Translations under genes and position numbers: made by a program
Source of the DNA: Takifugu bimaculatus
Lineage: Eukaryota; Chordata; Actinopteri; Tetraodontiformes; Tetraodontidae
Reading direction: 5' to 3'
Assembly: GCA_004026145.2 (NCBI GenBank)
Contig: CP034975.1
Span: 26,780,013 to 26,844,012 of the forward strand
Length of the DNA: 64,000 nucleotides
In this document: positions 1 through 10,600 of the stretch, piece by piece
How positions within the stretch are numbered: the first letter of the stretch is position 1
Layout: each line of letters opens with the position of its first letter
Notes under the pieces: model-generated
The model's input: the letters and a program-made list of their open reading frames with translations, nothing else
The model's database searches: none
Told to the model about the DNA's origin: nothing

Positions 1-1553
1 GGCGGTCGACCTGCTTCGTCTCCTGTAGCCCAACAGGGATGCAGCCGTGCTGGGTCTGTCTGAGCTCACGGATCGAGTGTTGCTATCAGCACTGTTGGAC
101 TGATGTTCTTTATCCTCTTCTGGGTCCGGATCTTTGTTACATCGCTGTGCTGGAGAAACCGACTCTGTGGATTCTAAGTGAAACTGCTCTTCCATTTCTG
201 GGTCAATTTTCACTTGATCCTCTTTCATTTTGTTTTCTGGTGGAGATCTCACTTTCATTTTCTGTTTAATCTCCACTTCTTCCTCTTTAATTTGGCTTCC
301 TGTAAAACAATTTAGAACTTACAAATTCTGTGTCGCTCTAACATAAACCCCACAGTAGGTGTGTCCCACCAGAGATGAGCTCTTTGTCTTTGGGCTTCCC
401 TTTCCTCCTCTTCCGATTCACTGCAGACTCCTCTTTCTGCCTCCTCCTTCCTCCCTTCATTTTTTGCTCTTCGTTGGTCACACCATTTAGTCTTTCTGCT
501 CTGCTCTCTTTTGTTTCTCTCTGAAATACACAAATAAAGTATTTCATAAGTTCTTGTAGATTATTAAAGATCAGTTCTTTGCTAAAATAAAAATTGAATG
601 GCTTTATCGCATTGACGTATTGTTGCCTTGGTCTATTCTTCCCACTTCTCTCTGTTTTACATCATTTAACTTTAATGACTTCCACACTTGACTTGATTAC
701 CATTAACTGCTCCATATTATGTGGAAATTTAACATTAACTTGAGAACTGTGTAGTATAGGACATATTTTGAATGCATCAAAAATACTTTGAAAACCTCTT
801 TTGCTAAATTTTCAACTGGGATTTTCTGATTCAAATTTCGAGGTCAAAGGTCAAGATCTGTTCAGTTGTGGTTACACGTTCCTTATTGTCCACGTGGTAT
901 CTCAGAACACCTTTCAACTTGGACTCAATGATGAAGTGATTTTAATCTCACACACAATTTCCTTGATAAAGAAACTTACAGACCGCATTAAACCTGTTAG
1001 GGTCTCGACACTCACCACAGGAGGGAGGGTAGACTGGTCCGGGGGCTCTGCTGCCCCACCCTCACTCTTTCCTTCAGCCCTTTGCCTGCTGGACTGAACA
1101 TCATTTCCCCATAACTGTTTCTGGGTTCGTCCTTTCTTCCTCACATGTGTCTGCTGTCCATCTGACTCTGTCCTTCTGTCCATTTTATTACCCTTTCTCC
1201 TAAATAAATCAGATAATATGAGTGCAGCTTGTGCCAGCCTTTCAGAATGTAAACTAAATTAAGTTTGAGTGTTTTACTGCTGTGATGTTGAAGCTTCCTC
1301 GACATCTGTTTGCTTCTCCCTCTTTGCCTTCACAGTCTCCTCTGTTGATGCTTCTTTTGGGTTGTTCCTGAATTTGACTGTCTCCCTGGATTGAAAAGGA
1401 AAAAACTAAACTAGACCTTCAGCTTAAGGGATCGTGGGTTGATGCTTTATCGTATCCATGCATTTAGTCATAAATAGTCAGGAAGGAAAAATAAACCCCA
1501 AAAGTAAAAGTCAATACATTTTTAAAATAAATGCTGTTATAGATCTGGAGATT

Positions 1554-1607
<54 letters not shown>

Positions 1608-4600
1608 ACCGTGGCTGATGTGATTCATAGGAATGGCCCCCCAGTTCGTCACCCTCCATTTCCTCCTCTGCCTGCTTCACATTTCCATCCTTTCCTCCAC
1701 TTGGCCCCTCCATCTCTCCTTGCTCACTCCATGGGCACATCTGGAGGTTACTTCTAGTGTTCCTCATTTGTGTCTTCCTTGTTTTCATCATTGTTTCTTT
1801 GTCAAACTCTTTTTTGCCAGCCAATGCTAAAAGGGTAATTAGACAGCTTTCATTTAACTTTTATTCACATAAATTAAATATCACACACAGAGTTTTACCT
1901 GCATCAGTATGACTGTTGGTAGAGAACATCTGTGCCTGTTTGTGAAGATCTAAGTGCTAAATTCAAACCAGATTTTGGGATATGAGCTTCAGGCTTACCT
2001 TGTCATAACAATCATATTTTAAAAAACATTACTCTCTGTTTCTGCTGATGCTCCAATGGTTCCCTTATGGGTTCGTCTATGTTTGGCTCGACCCCGTCTT
2101 CTGTAGACACTTGAACAATGAACAGGTACGGTAATAGTTGTAGCCAGGAGCAACCACAGCAATTGCTTTACGGATTCATAATTACATGTGTGATCTGAAG
2201 TGTGCTATAAATGTACATCTGAAACATCAATATCTCTCATGAAATTGTTTGTAGACCTGTCTCTGAGCGTTCAGATTGCAGGACAACCACCCAGGGTAAC
2301 TTTTCACCTTCTGCAGACACAACCTGCAGAGCTAGCAGTCATAAAGCAGATTAACTCTTAATAAAAATCAAAAACTGATGCCTTCAGATTTAATTTCAAA
2401 GCTCAAACAGCCACCTTGTTCTTGAGTGTCACTGTTGGATCGATCCTGGCTGCTGACAAATAGGGAGAGTTGGATGATCTCACCATCAGGACCCAGGATC
2501 AGGCAGCCAACTGATTTGTCATCCTGCAAACCTGAAAAAAAGAAAACCACCCACTCTGAGGAACAGTCACACAGGGATATAATAGGTTAAATGAAACCTC
2601 AACCTTTCAGCAGGACAGTGGGGTTGACATCACTTCATTATTAGACAACAAAGGCGCCCATCATATAGAGTTTTTATTGAATTGTATTTCCTGAAACAAT
2701 CACCATGCTGTCCTCATGTGCTTTTAAATTTCATTTTTAAAAATATATGTCTGATTTCAGCTTTAAATTAGTCTACATGGATGTGTCATTGTGGCACAAT
2801 TAACTGTGACATCAAGAAGTAACAGTTGATTAGGCTCTTATATACTCCACCTCTGAGCTCCAGGGGCAGGATGCCTCTAACTACACCTCTGTTAGCTTGA
2901 TTGATCTCAGGTGGATCGTGGGCATCAGATCGATGGTGTAAAAAGGCCAAAGAGTTCTGCTTGCCCAGACTCCTTCTTCCTGCAAAACAGCCAAACAGTC
3001 CTGATAAAGTTTAAAAATCAAGAATTTAGAAATGTGTCCAAACCGCTTATTCAGGTTTTCCATTCGTGGCATCTGTTTCTACTGCTCTTCAGCCACACCT
3101 GTCATTCAAGTTGGTGCTATTCATCTGTGAGTGACAGTTACCTCTCTCATTCTCAAGAAGCCGCAGAGGCTGTAACAGATTTTGCTGGATTTGCAGCTCT
3201 TCTTCTCTTGTCGGAGAATATTTTTGCATCTGATCCAAGGTTGAGATGACGGTCCGATCCTCAGCTATGGGAGGAAGGTGTGGTTCCTTGCCGCTATAGC
3301 CCTCAGAGTTTGGCTGAAACATGCAGTACATCCATGCCTATTACCTGAATATAACTTGTTCATTGTTATTAGTCAAATCCTGGACATAAAATTTGCAAGT
3401 TGCAATGTTAGCCTCAACCTGTAGTCTTACCCTTACTGTCTTCTCTCTGTTGTATCCCGTTGGCAAAGGAGGGAGGAGCCCTGAGTGCAGCATCAGAGCA
3501 TCAGATTTGCCTTATTTGCAGTTGCTGCTACAATCAGTAGTTCTTGTTGTAGGCCGTTAGCTCTGCAATCATGAATCAGCATCTTTGCATGCATTTTACA
3601 CACCTGTCCTCCTGTTTGAATGTGCATCCCTCAGTCGTTCGTAGTTGTTCTCATGTGTTGTGTTGCTGCCTTGAATGCAACCGTCTTCTTCTACTGTGTT
3701 TGGATGATGAGGGTCCTCAACTGTACTGTGATGGTCTACTTCAGCGTGCTGCAGACTAGCATCCAGATATATCTGGGGTTATAGAAAGACATTAAAATAT
3801 GTTAAACGCTTGTAGTTACAAGCAATTGAGATTTTTACCAACTATGATATTGCTTATTAAGAGAAGTGGCAGCTCTTCTTGGTGACCACATCGTTAGATG
3901 TATACCGGTACACACCTACACACAAGATCTTAAATGGAACTCTATGCATTAGTAGATCACCTGAGCCTCTTCTGCAGGGGATATTGCAACGTAGTGTTTC
4001 TGATACTCATTCTTTAGACTTGGAGTCTCGGATGTTCGAGGTATCTTGAGGAAAAGATCCAGCCTAACCCTCTTAGTCTTGTTGTTTTCCTTCTCCTCCT
4101 CCTTTTCTGCGGATAAAGTCAGTTTTATCAGTTGTATTATTCACGTTTAATCTTTTAAGTTTCCAGAGACCAAACAAGATTGTAAACAGTGAATGTAAAC
4201 AGCTACTACAGTTTAAATTTGTAAACACCTTCTAATTGATTCAGCAGAAATCTGGTGTTTTTTCCTGCAGGTTGTGAGTTTGGATGCAGGGAAATCCGAG
4301 GACTGTTTTGTTCTTGTGTGGAGTAAATGGAGACAGGGCTTGGATGCAGATGATGAAGAAAGTAGGGTTGATCAAGTCTGGAGGAAATAAGCTAGGGAGA
4401 AATTATTAGACTTGTCATAAATTAAAACTTATTTAATCTGCATCCTTTTTTTTTTTACCTGATTGTTTCTGTTGATCGAGAAGGCAGATGTTAGTTCTCT
4501 GACTGCCCCCCAATGCTGGTCTGTTTGTTGAGCGTAACGCTGCATTATTACCTTCTTCTTGTCTCTTGGCTGTGATTGACAACTGGTTTTCGAAGAAACC

Positions 4601-5482
4601 AAATACTGGAGGTGGCGAATAAGAGTTGCAAAATAAAGTATATCAATTTCAATATAAGTAAAAGACCTATGGAAATCTTATGAACAGTTGTGTCCAGATT
4701 TATGTGGTTACTCACCTGAGAGTACAGCAGTAGTGGACCCCTCCGAGTGCTGTAAGTCTTTGGAACACTTGACTCTGTCTCTGCATGCACATGGCCTCTG
4801 CTAGACAGTTGCAAGACAGTGTCTTGAGATTTCCAGATGTGGTAATCCTGTCGGTCGAAAGATGATCTCCATTTGTTATAGGATAAATGATAGATTGACA
4901 GATGAACAGATGGATTTTCCAGATATGAATGGATCTTCTTTTTCACTTTTATGCAAAGTTTAGACACCACACCCTGATGACTTGACAAATGGTGTGGAAC
5001 TTAAATATCAAAAACATGTTTTTGTCAGCTTTTTTTCTACTAAAAGTGCAATAAAACACCATTGCAGGACACAGTGACGGTTTCTATCGGACCGTCGTTT
5101 TCTCTGGGCCGAAAGTAGGTGGAATGACCTGATTGTTAAATAGATAATTAACAGGCAGAGTAGTTAGTTAGTAGCGCTGTTAGAACCTGTGGCGTGAAGC
5201 AGACGTCCAGTCTTCCATCATGTCTCCCTGCATTTTGACTTGAGGAGACAAATCGCCCACATCCCCGGCTCAGCACAGACAGAGACAAATCCTTCATGAT
5301 GTCCTGTCTTCCAGAAACTTGGCTGAACCACGAAAGGCAAAAATCCTGCGATTGGTTGGTCTTACGGTGACTTCAGGATGCGTGAGATATTTCAGGATGC
5401 ACCCAATATTTAGTGTTACGTTGGAGTGGATCTCTCCCCGCATTAGTTGGTTTGGTATCAGACATCTGCTGCGACAGACTGT
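1..5482 (-). CDS. kiaa2012: KIAA2012-like protein, multi-exon, 3' end off window
   Basis: This is a minus-strand gene with 14 or more small exons. Exons that chain in phase, listed 5' to 3', are 5482-5366, 4847-4716, 4605-4459, 4391-4229, 4106-3961, 3772-3604, 3510-3437, 3313-3142, 2979-2887, 2531-2415, 2310-2257, 2100-2033, 1956-1899 and the start of 1826-. A further in-phase group is 1385-1278, 1199-1016, 520-370 and 299-1. The join between 1826 and 1385 does not fit in phase, so an exon is missed or there is an indel. Exon 4847-4716 reads DYHIWKSQD and then VPKTYSTRRGPLLLYSQ. I remember human KIAA2012 as having DYLNWRSPED and PKTFSTRKGALILYSE, and a later LPP...EEEQ segment also looks alike. 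The last exons are rich in Lys, Glu and Arg and probably disordered. Function is unknown. The true start is not placed; a 5' exon may lie at 5800-5990. Confidence 0.68.
1556..1602 (+). repeat. (CA)n microsatellite
   Basis: About 23 CA units inside an intron of the KIAA2012-like gene. It creates the repetitive open frames seen around it on both strands. Confidence 0.97.
3163..3801 (-). repeat. copy A of a duplicated three-exon cassette (in place in the gene)
   Basis: This stretch holds three kiaa2012 exons (3772-3604, 3510-3437 and most of 3313-3142) with their introns. It is nearly identical to 6259-6883. Here the flanking exons chain in phase on both sides, so this looks like the original copy. 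Introns are duplicated too, so the copying was at DNA level and not through mRNA. Confidence 0.9.
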
Positions 5483-5799
5483 CTGAAAACCAAAAAAACA
5501 ACACATTTTTAAGGTTTGATAAATGATCCTGTTCTCAGTTTGCAACAAATGTTATTCGGTCTACCATAACATAGTTTTCTCATCGGAGAAAGCATGAAGT
5601 AACCATTAAGTTTGGTTAATTTGACCTTCTGCCTTATACAACACTGTGTTCTACTCAGTCAGCAGGTAGTACAAGGGAAAGCAAAAGCAAATAAAGACTC
5701 AAAGGCACGAATATTCAAGTTGTCCAGTCGTCCTCCATGTTTAAATTTATGATTGTCATTAGAGGAAAAAAGTATTAAAAACAACAGCCACATACCTGC

Positions 5800-5990
5800 T
5801 GTTTCCATTACACAGACGCATGTATAATCGCTGTTGCTATGTTGTCCAGAGTCGATACTATATGCTGTTTGTTTCTGTTGCCATGGCTGCCTCGGGCACT
5901 GCTCCCACTTGGACAGACATGATGTGCCCCCAGCACCCAGCCTCAAAGACCTCGCCGTTATCCCTTGAGAGCATGATCTCAAGAAGAAGT
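5800..5990 (-). other. possible 5' exon region of the KIAA2012-like gene
   Basis: On the minus strand an ATG near 5973 opens a frame starting MLSRDNGEVFEAG, preceded closely by a stop. A good donor (CAG|GTATGTGG) lies near 5796. I recall human KIAA2012 starting with a similar ...LLSRGHGKL... stretch, which makes this a candidate first coding exon. The frame hits TAG after about 40 codons, before the donor, so the splice pattern is not solved. Evidence is weak. Confidence 0.25.
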
Positions 5991-6240
5991 TACTTATTAC
6001 TAAAATCACCACTTTTTGGAGATTATACAAGATGTCCACAGCAGCACACACACTTTGGAACGATAATACAATGACCATTTCAAAACTTTTAAAATGAAGT
6101 GAGTAGTGTGTGTCCAGATTTCAAGGGGTCGGGGCAGCTTCGGGGTATATAGGTGTATGATAGAACCATGTGAGGTGAGCACACAATAACCTTCAGGTCA
6201 TTAAATAATTGCCTCTATTTGTCCTTGTGATGCCCACAAG

Positions 6241-6258
6241 CATCTGTGTGTCTATGTG
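6241..6258 (+). repeat. 18-bp direct repeat, left border of copy B
   Basis: The sequence catctgtgtgtctatgtg is identical to 6890-6907. It ends where homology to copy A begins, so the pair brackets the inserted block like a target-site duplication. Confidence 0.85.
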
Positions 6259-6883
6259 CTGCAAAGGCTGTAACAGATTGTGCTGGATTTGCAGCTCTTC
6301 TACTCTTGTTGGAGAATATTTTTGCATCTGATCCAAGGTTGAGATGACGGTCCGATCCTCAGCTATGGGAGGAAGGTGTGGTTCCTTGCCGCTATAGCCC
6401 TCAGAGTTTGGCTGAAACATGTAGTACATCCATGTCTTTTACCTGAACATTTTAACTTGTTTATTGTTATTAGTCAAATCCTGGACATAAAATTTGTAAG
6501 CTGAAAGTCTTACCCTTACTGTCTTCTCTCTGTTATATCCCGTTGGCAAAGGAGGGAGGAGCCCTGAGTGCAGCATCAGAGCATCAGATTTGCCTTATTT
6601 GCAGTTGCTGCTACAATCAGTAGTTCTTGTTGTAGGCCGTTAGCTCTGCAATCATGAATCAGCATCTTTGCATGCATTTTACACACCTGTCCTCCTGTTT
6701 GAATGTGCATCCCTCAGTCGTTCGTAGTTGTTCTCATGTGTTGTGTTGCTGCCTTGAATGCAACCGTCTTCTTCTACTGTGTTTGGATGACGAGGGTCCT
6801 CAACCGTACTGTGATGGTCTACTTCAGCGTGCTGTAGACTAGCATCCAGGTATATCTGGGGTTATAGAAAGACATTAAAATAT
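6259..6883 (-). repeat. copy B of the kiaa2012 exon cassette, displaced upstream
   Basis: This is a near-identical copy of 3163-3801 with a few substitutions and small intron indels. Its exons would be 6855-6687, about 6590-6515, and 6411 down to about 6260. The third exon loses homology just before the copy-A donor, and its frame then runs into unrelated sequence and a stop near 6193. The copy lies 5' of every placed kiaa2012 exon, so it is probably an orphan, non-functional block, although it could be spliced if transcription starts further upstream. Confidence 0.88.
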
Positions 6884-6889
6884 ATCTCT

Positions 6890-6907
6890 CATCTGTGTGT
6901 CTATGTG
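6890..6907 (+). repeat. 18-bp direct repeat, right border of copy B
   Basis: This is identical to 6241-6258. Homology between copies A and B ends about 6 bp before this repeat. Confidence 0.85.
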
Positions 6908-7426
6908 GCCCTGTAGTATTTTAAAAGAATCATTACTTTAAAAAACACAACTCACAAAACATGCACATCACATAGCCTACTTACTAATTTTGTGTGTGTG
7001 CGTGTGTGTGTGTAATCAGTTGAGGAGTTAATTTGTGCCATGTGCACGATGATTTCTTTCTTTTAATCTTCGGGCTGTAAAAAACAAAGAAGACGATGTA
7101 TTGTACTTTTATATTTGTTAAACACGATGCATTAAAAGAAAAAAAGTTCAATCTAAATGGAGGAAGACGTTTTGATAGACGTGCAAAAGAAAAGCCATAA
7201 TCCCGTGAGGGGCTGTTCTTCAATGGCGACAGGCCCGGGGCTTTTTTTTAGCCTTTCAGTCCATGGCTGCGGTGTAAACACCCCAATCCTGATCAGATCA
7301 GGGATCAGTTGTTATTCGACAATGGATGGGTGGACGGTGGATGAAGACATTGCAATGGAATCTACAATAAATATTGGAATGATTTGATAGGCTTCCTTTA
7401 GGTCAACAGAGGCTGTGTTCGTCATC
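6908..7426. other. intergenic spacer, no gene seen
   Basis: This spacer lies between the duplicated cassette and the tRNA gene. It has a short GT-rich run near 6991-7013 and AT-rich sequence. The open frames here are short and carry no recognisable domain. Confidence 0.5.
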
Positions 7427-7498
7427 GCGATGGTGGTATAGTGGTGAGCATAGCTGCCTTCCAAGCAGTTGACCCGGGTTCGATTCCCGGCCATCGCA
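7427..7498 (+). tRNA. tRNA-Gly (anticodon TCC)
   Basis: This is a 72-nt cloverleaf. The acceptor stem GCGATGG pairs with CCATCGC and the discriminator base is A. The A box region is TGGTATAGTGGTGAGC. The anticodon arm CTGCC-TTCCAAG-CAG carries anticodon TCC. The B box is GGTTCGATTCC. There is no intron, and CCA is not encoded, as in eukaryotes. A short tttta follows a few bases downstream and could serve as a weak Pol III stop. It is a single gene with no tRNA neighbours in the window. Confidence 0.95.
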
Positions 7499-7673
7499 GA
7501 TTCTTTTATTCACTCAAGATAAACAATACTAAATTGTACGATAGTATGTGGCTTATTTATAAAACTTGAATTGATTTTTTAAAGTCATAATTAGTAGCTG
7601 AGACATCAGACTGTATTTTCTTAAAAAGAGAAAAATTAAGTACCATACAAATATGCAAGCACATTCAGTTTAA

Positions 7674-7679
7674 TTTATT
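7674..7679 (-). terminator. poly(A) signal of znf142
   Basis: AATAAA on the minus strand, about 21 nt past the znf142 stop codon. It implies a very short 3' UTR. Confidence 0.5.
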
Positions 7680-7699
7680 TCCAATGCTTTGTGTCATCA

Positions 7700-10600
7700 T
7701 TAACATTTTGACCCAATGTCTGGCATCTCTTCCATACCATCTTCAGCTCCTTCATCAGCCCTGCAGTCTGTTTCTTCTACTCTTGCTGCTTTCCCATCCA
7801 CTGTCCCCTGCAAAGCCTCTTTCAGTGTCAGACTAACTGCCCCAGAATCCCTCACCACACCCTGCTCCACTGACACCTCTGGATGGTGTCTCTTTAGATG
7901 CTTCACCACCTGGAACTTCTGTTTGGCCCTGTAGGGGCAATGACGACAACAGAACGGTTGCTGCTTGGTGTGTGACAGGAAGTGATGTCTGAGGCCTGCT
8001 GGCCAGCGGAACGCTTTGCGGCACAAACCGCACGCGTACGGGCGGTCGTTGCTGTGTTGATGCTGATGTGTCTTCAATATAAAAATTGTCTTGAAGGCTT
8101 TGCCACATTTCTCACACACGAAGGGGCGCGTTTCGCTGTGTTGTGTATCTCGGTGTGCACGGAGCGCATCAGCTCGGTTGGTGCGATAATCACACTCATC
8201 ACAGGCGTATGGCTTATCTCCTGCAATATAAAATATATAATATTTATATATATACCTTATTATAAAGCAATCAACCTTTAAATCCTTTGATACCTGTGTG
8301 CTTGGTCAGGTGGTACTTCAGCTGCGTTGCCCACTTGCATTTGTAGCCACAGTGTGTGCAGAGATATTTCTTCTCTTCTTTGTGAACTCTCATGTGAAGC
8401 TAAACAACATAAATACATAAATGAATATTACGTCTGGTTTTGAGACAAAGCAAAAACAAATGCGTAATCTCTGTTCCTACTCTATTCTATAGCACTTCTG
8501 CTACCACTTGCATTGTCAATTTTGCGCTTGGAATTAACCTTCCCCTTCAGAATAATACAAACACTGAAAGTAGTTGAAACTAGAAATATTCAAACCTTCA
8601 GCCTGGAAGGATCAGTACAGGCATAACTGCAAAGTCCACAGGTGTACGGCTTCTCTCCAGTGTGTATGCGAATGTGCCACGTGATCTTCTGCTTGTTCCC
8701 TGTTGAATATTCACAATCCGTGCATTTGTACAGTCGCTTGCCTCCGTGTGAGCGGAGATGCTGCTCTAACACGAGCTGATGGTGACACACAAACTCGCAC
8801 GTGCTGCACTTGAGTGGCTTCTCCTCTGAGGGCCCCTCCTCGTGCTCACTCAAAATGTGTTGTGCCAATAGTTTCCTGGTTTTGGCAGCAAAGGTGCAAA
8901 GCTGACATTGATGTGACTGGAAGCTTCTCTGGTGAACCAAAAGACTTTCCTTTGTCTTAGAATGCTCCTGGCTGCTGGTACAGTTCACCTGGGGGTGTTG
9001 GCTTCCTTGGTGGGTCCTCAGTGTGGCCACGCTGCCACAGGTATAGTCACACTGCTTACACAGGAAGCTGTCTAGCTGGTGCACACGTTTACAATGGTAC
9101 CTTAATGCAAGTTCTGAACTGAATTTACTATTGCAATGACAGCAGGGATGCTTTAACTCCCCCGAGTGGCATCTGAAATTGTGACGTCTTACATCATCAC
9201 GCGTGTATCCACTGAAGTCACAAACGGAGCAGAAGTGGCTCGGCTGTTTGTCATGGACGCGCACCTTGTGTTGACGTAATTTGGTCACGGTCCCAAAGGT
9301 CTTTTCACACATGCTGCAGCTGTGACGGCCGATTCCAGTGTGAAGCGACTCGTGCTGTTGCAATCGATAGCGTCTCGTGGTGCTGAAAGTGCAATATTGA
9401 CAGCGGTGTGGCCTCGCACCTTTGTGTTTAGCTCCCACATGCAGGGACATGCATCGTTTTTGTTTACAGGTAAAAGCACAGTGCTGGCAATGCAACCGTT
9501 TGAGTTGAGCTCCAGGGAAATGCTGTTTGTTGTGGACATTCAGGATGTGGCGTTTCAAAGACGTTTTAGATTTGGCTACAAATGAACACAGAGAGCACCG
9601 AACCTCATCACATTTAAATGCATAGTTTGGACTGGACAATTTGTGGTGTTTCCCTGACACCTTCACAGGTCTTTTTGCTTCCAAGACCTTTTTTGACTGG
9701 GAAGACTCATTTCTGGGGTCTTCGCCAGGATCGACTGGATTCGTTGTCTTTCTCCGTAGCGACAGATGATGTTCAGCCGAGGCAATTTTGGCTGATGAGA
9801 ACCTGAACTTTGACTCTGAATTCCTTTTCTCAGAAGAATATGTCCTTGTTGTTCTCCTAAGTTCAGAGCATTTCTTTGCACAGTGAGCATCAAGGCCTCG
9901 CTTCTGTTTGAACAGTGCACTGCAGGCCTGGCATTTGTATTCCTTTATCCTTGCCTGGCACAGCGCCTGGCGGTGGGATGTTAATGCAGCCTCACTTTTG
10001 GCCACATGACAACACTTGTCACAGTGATAAACGTCTTTATCGTGCACCACAAGCATCTGCACCCGCCCCTCCAAAACCATATTTTCTGCCTGCTCCTTGT
10101 CATGCCTCTTCATAGCTTCTAGACGGATCTCATTCTCTAACGGTTGATTATTCTCAGGTAAAGAAAAGGAACTGGCTGCTCGTATATCTTTTTCAGAAGT
10201 CTGATGCACTTGAGTCTCTGCTTGATTTGTATTAGTAAGAGCTCCATCTGGGTTATCCAAGTCAAACTCGCCAGATTCTTCATCTGCCATGGCTGTCCCG
10301 TCATCCTGACCTAAAGATGTAGAGAGGTCAGCTTCCTGTTCTGATATTTTAGAGCCATTACGGTTGAAAGTGGGTGAACTTGGAGTTTTCCTTGTGCAGT
10401 TACGGTCTACAGTTTGGAAAGATGAAGCTGAAAATGTCGTTAAAACAAGAGGGGAGAACTCTTCAGGGCCATTCAGAGGTGGTGGATTTCCTGAAGTATC
10501 CTCTCTGACAACGTCCTGAGAAACAACATTCACAGGATCAAGTTGTGATTAGATGTACTCTTTATGTTAGATCCAGGATCCACTGAGTCTGGAGGATCAG

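Noticed and set aside
1464..1824. Frames with long Thr-His or Cys-Val runs
   Set aside because: They come from the (CA)n microsatellite; only the non-repeat part near 1826 belongs to a real exon.
4541..4552. Apparent intron GTAATAATGCAG inside a KIAA2012-like exon
   Set aside because: Twelve bases is too short for an intron, and the frame runs open through it, so 4605-4459 is one exon.
7312..7494. Minus-strand frame starting MAGNRTRVNCLEG
   Set aside because: It is the antisense of the tRNA-Gly gene, a common false gene call.
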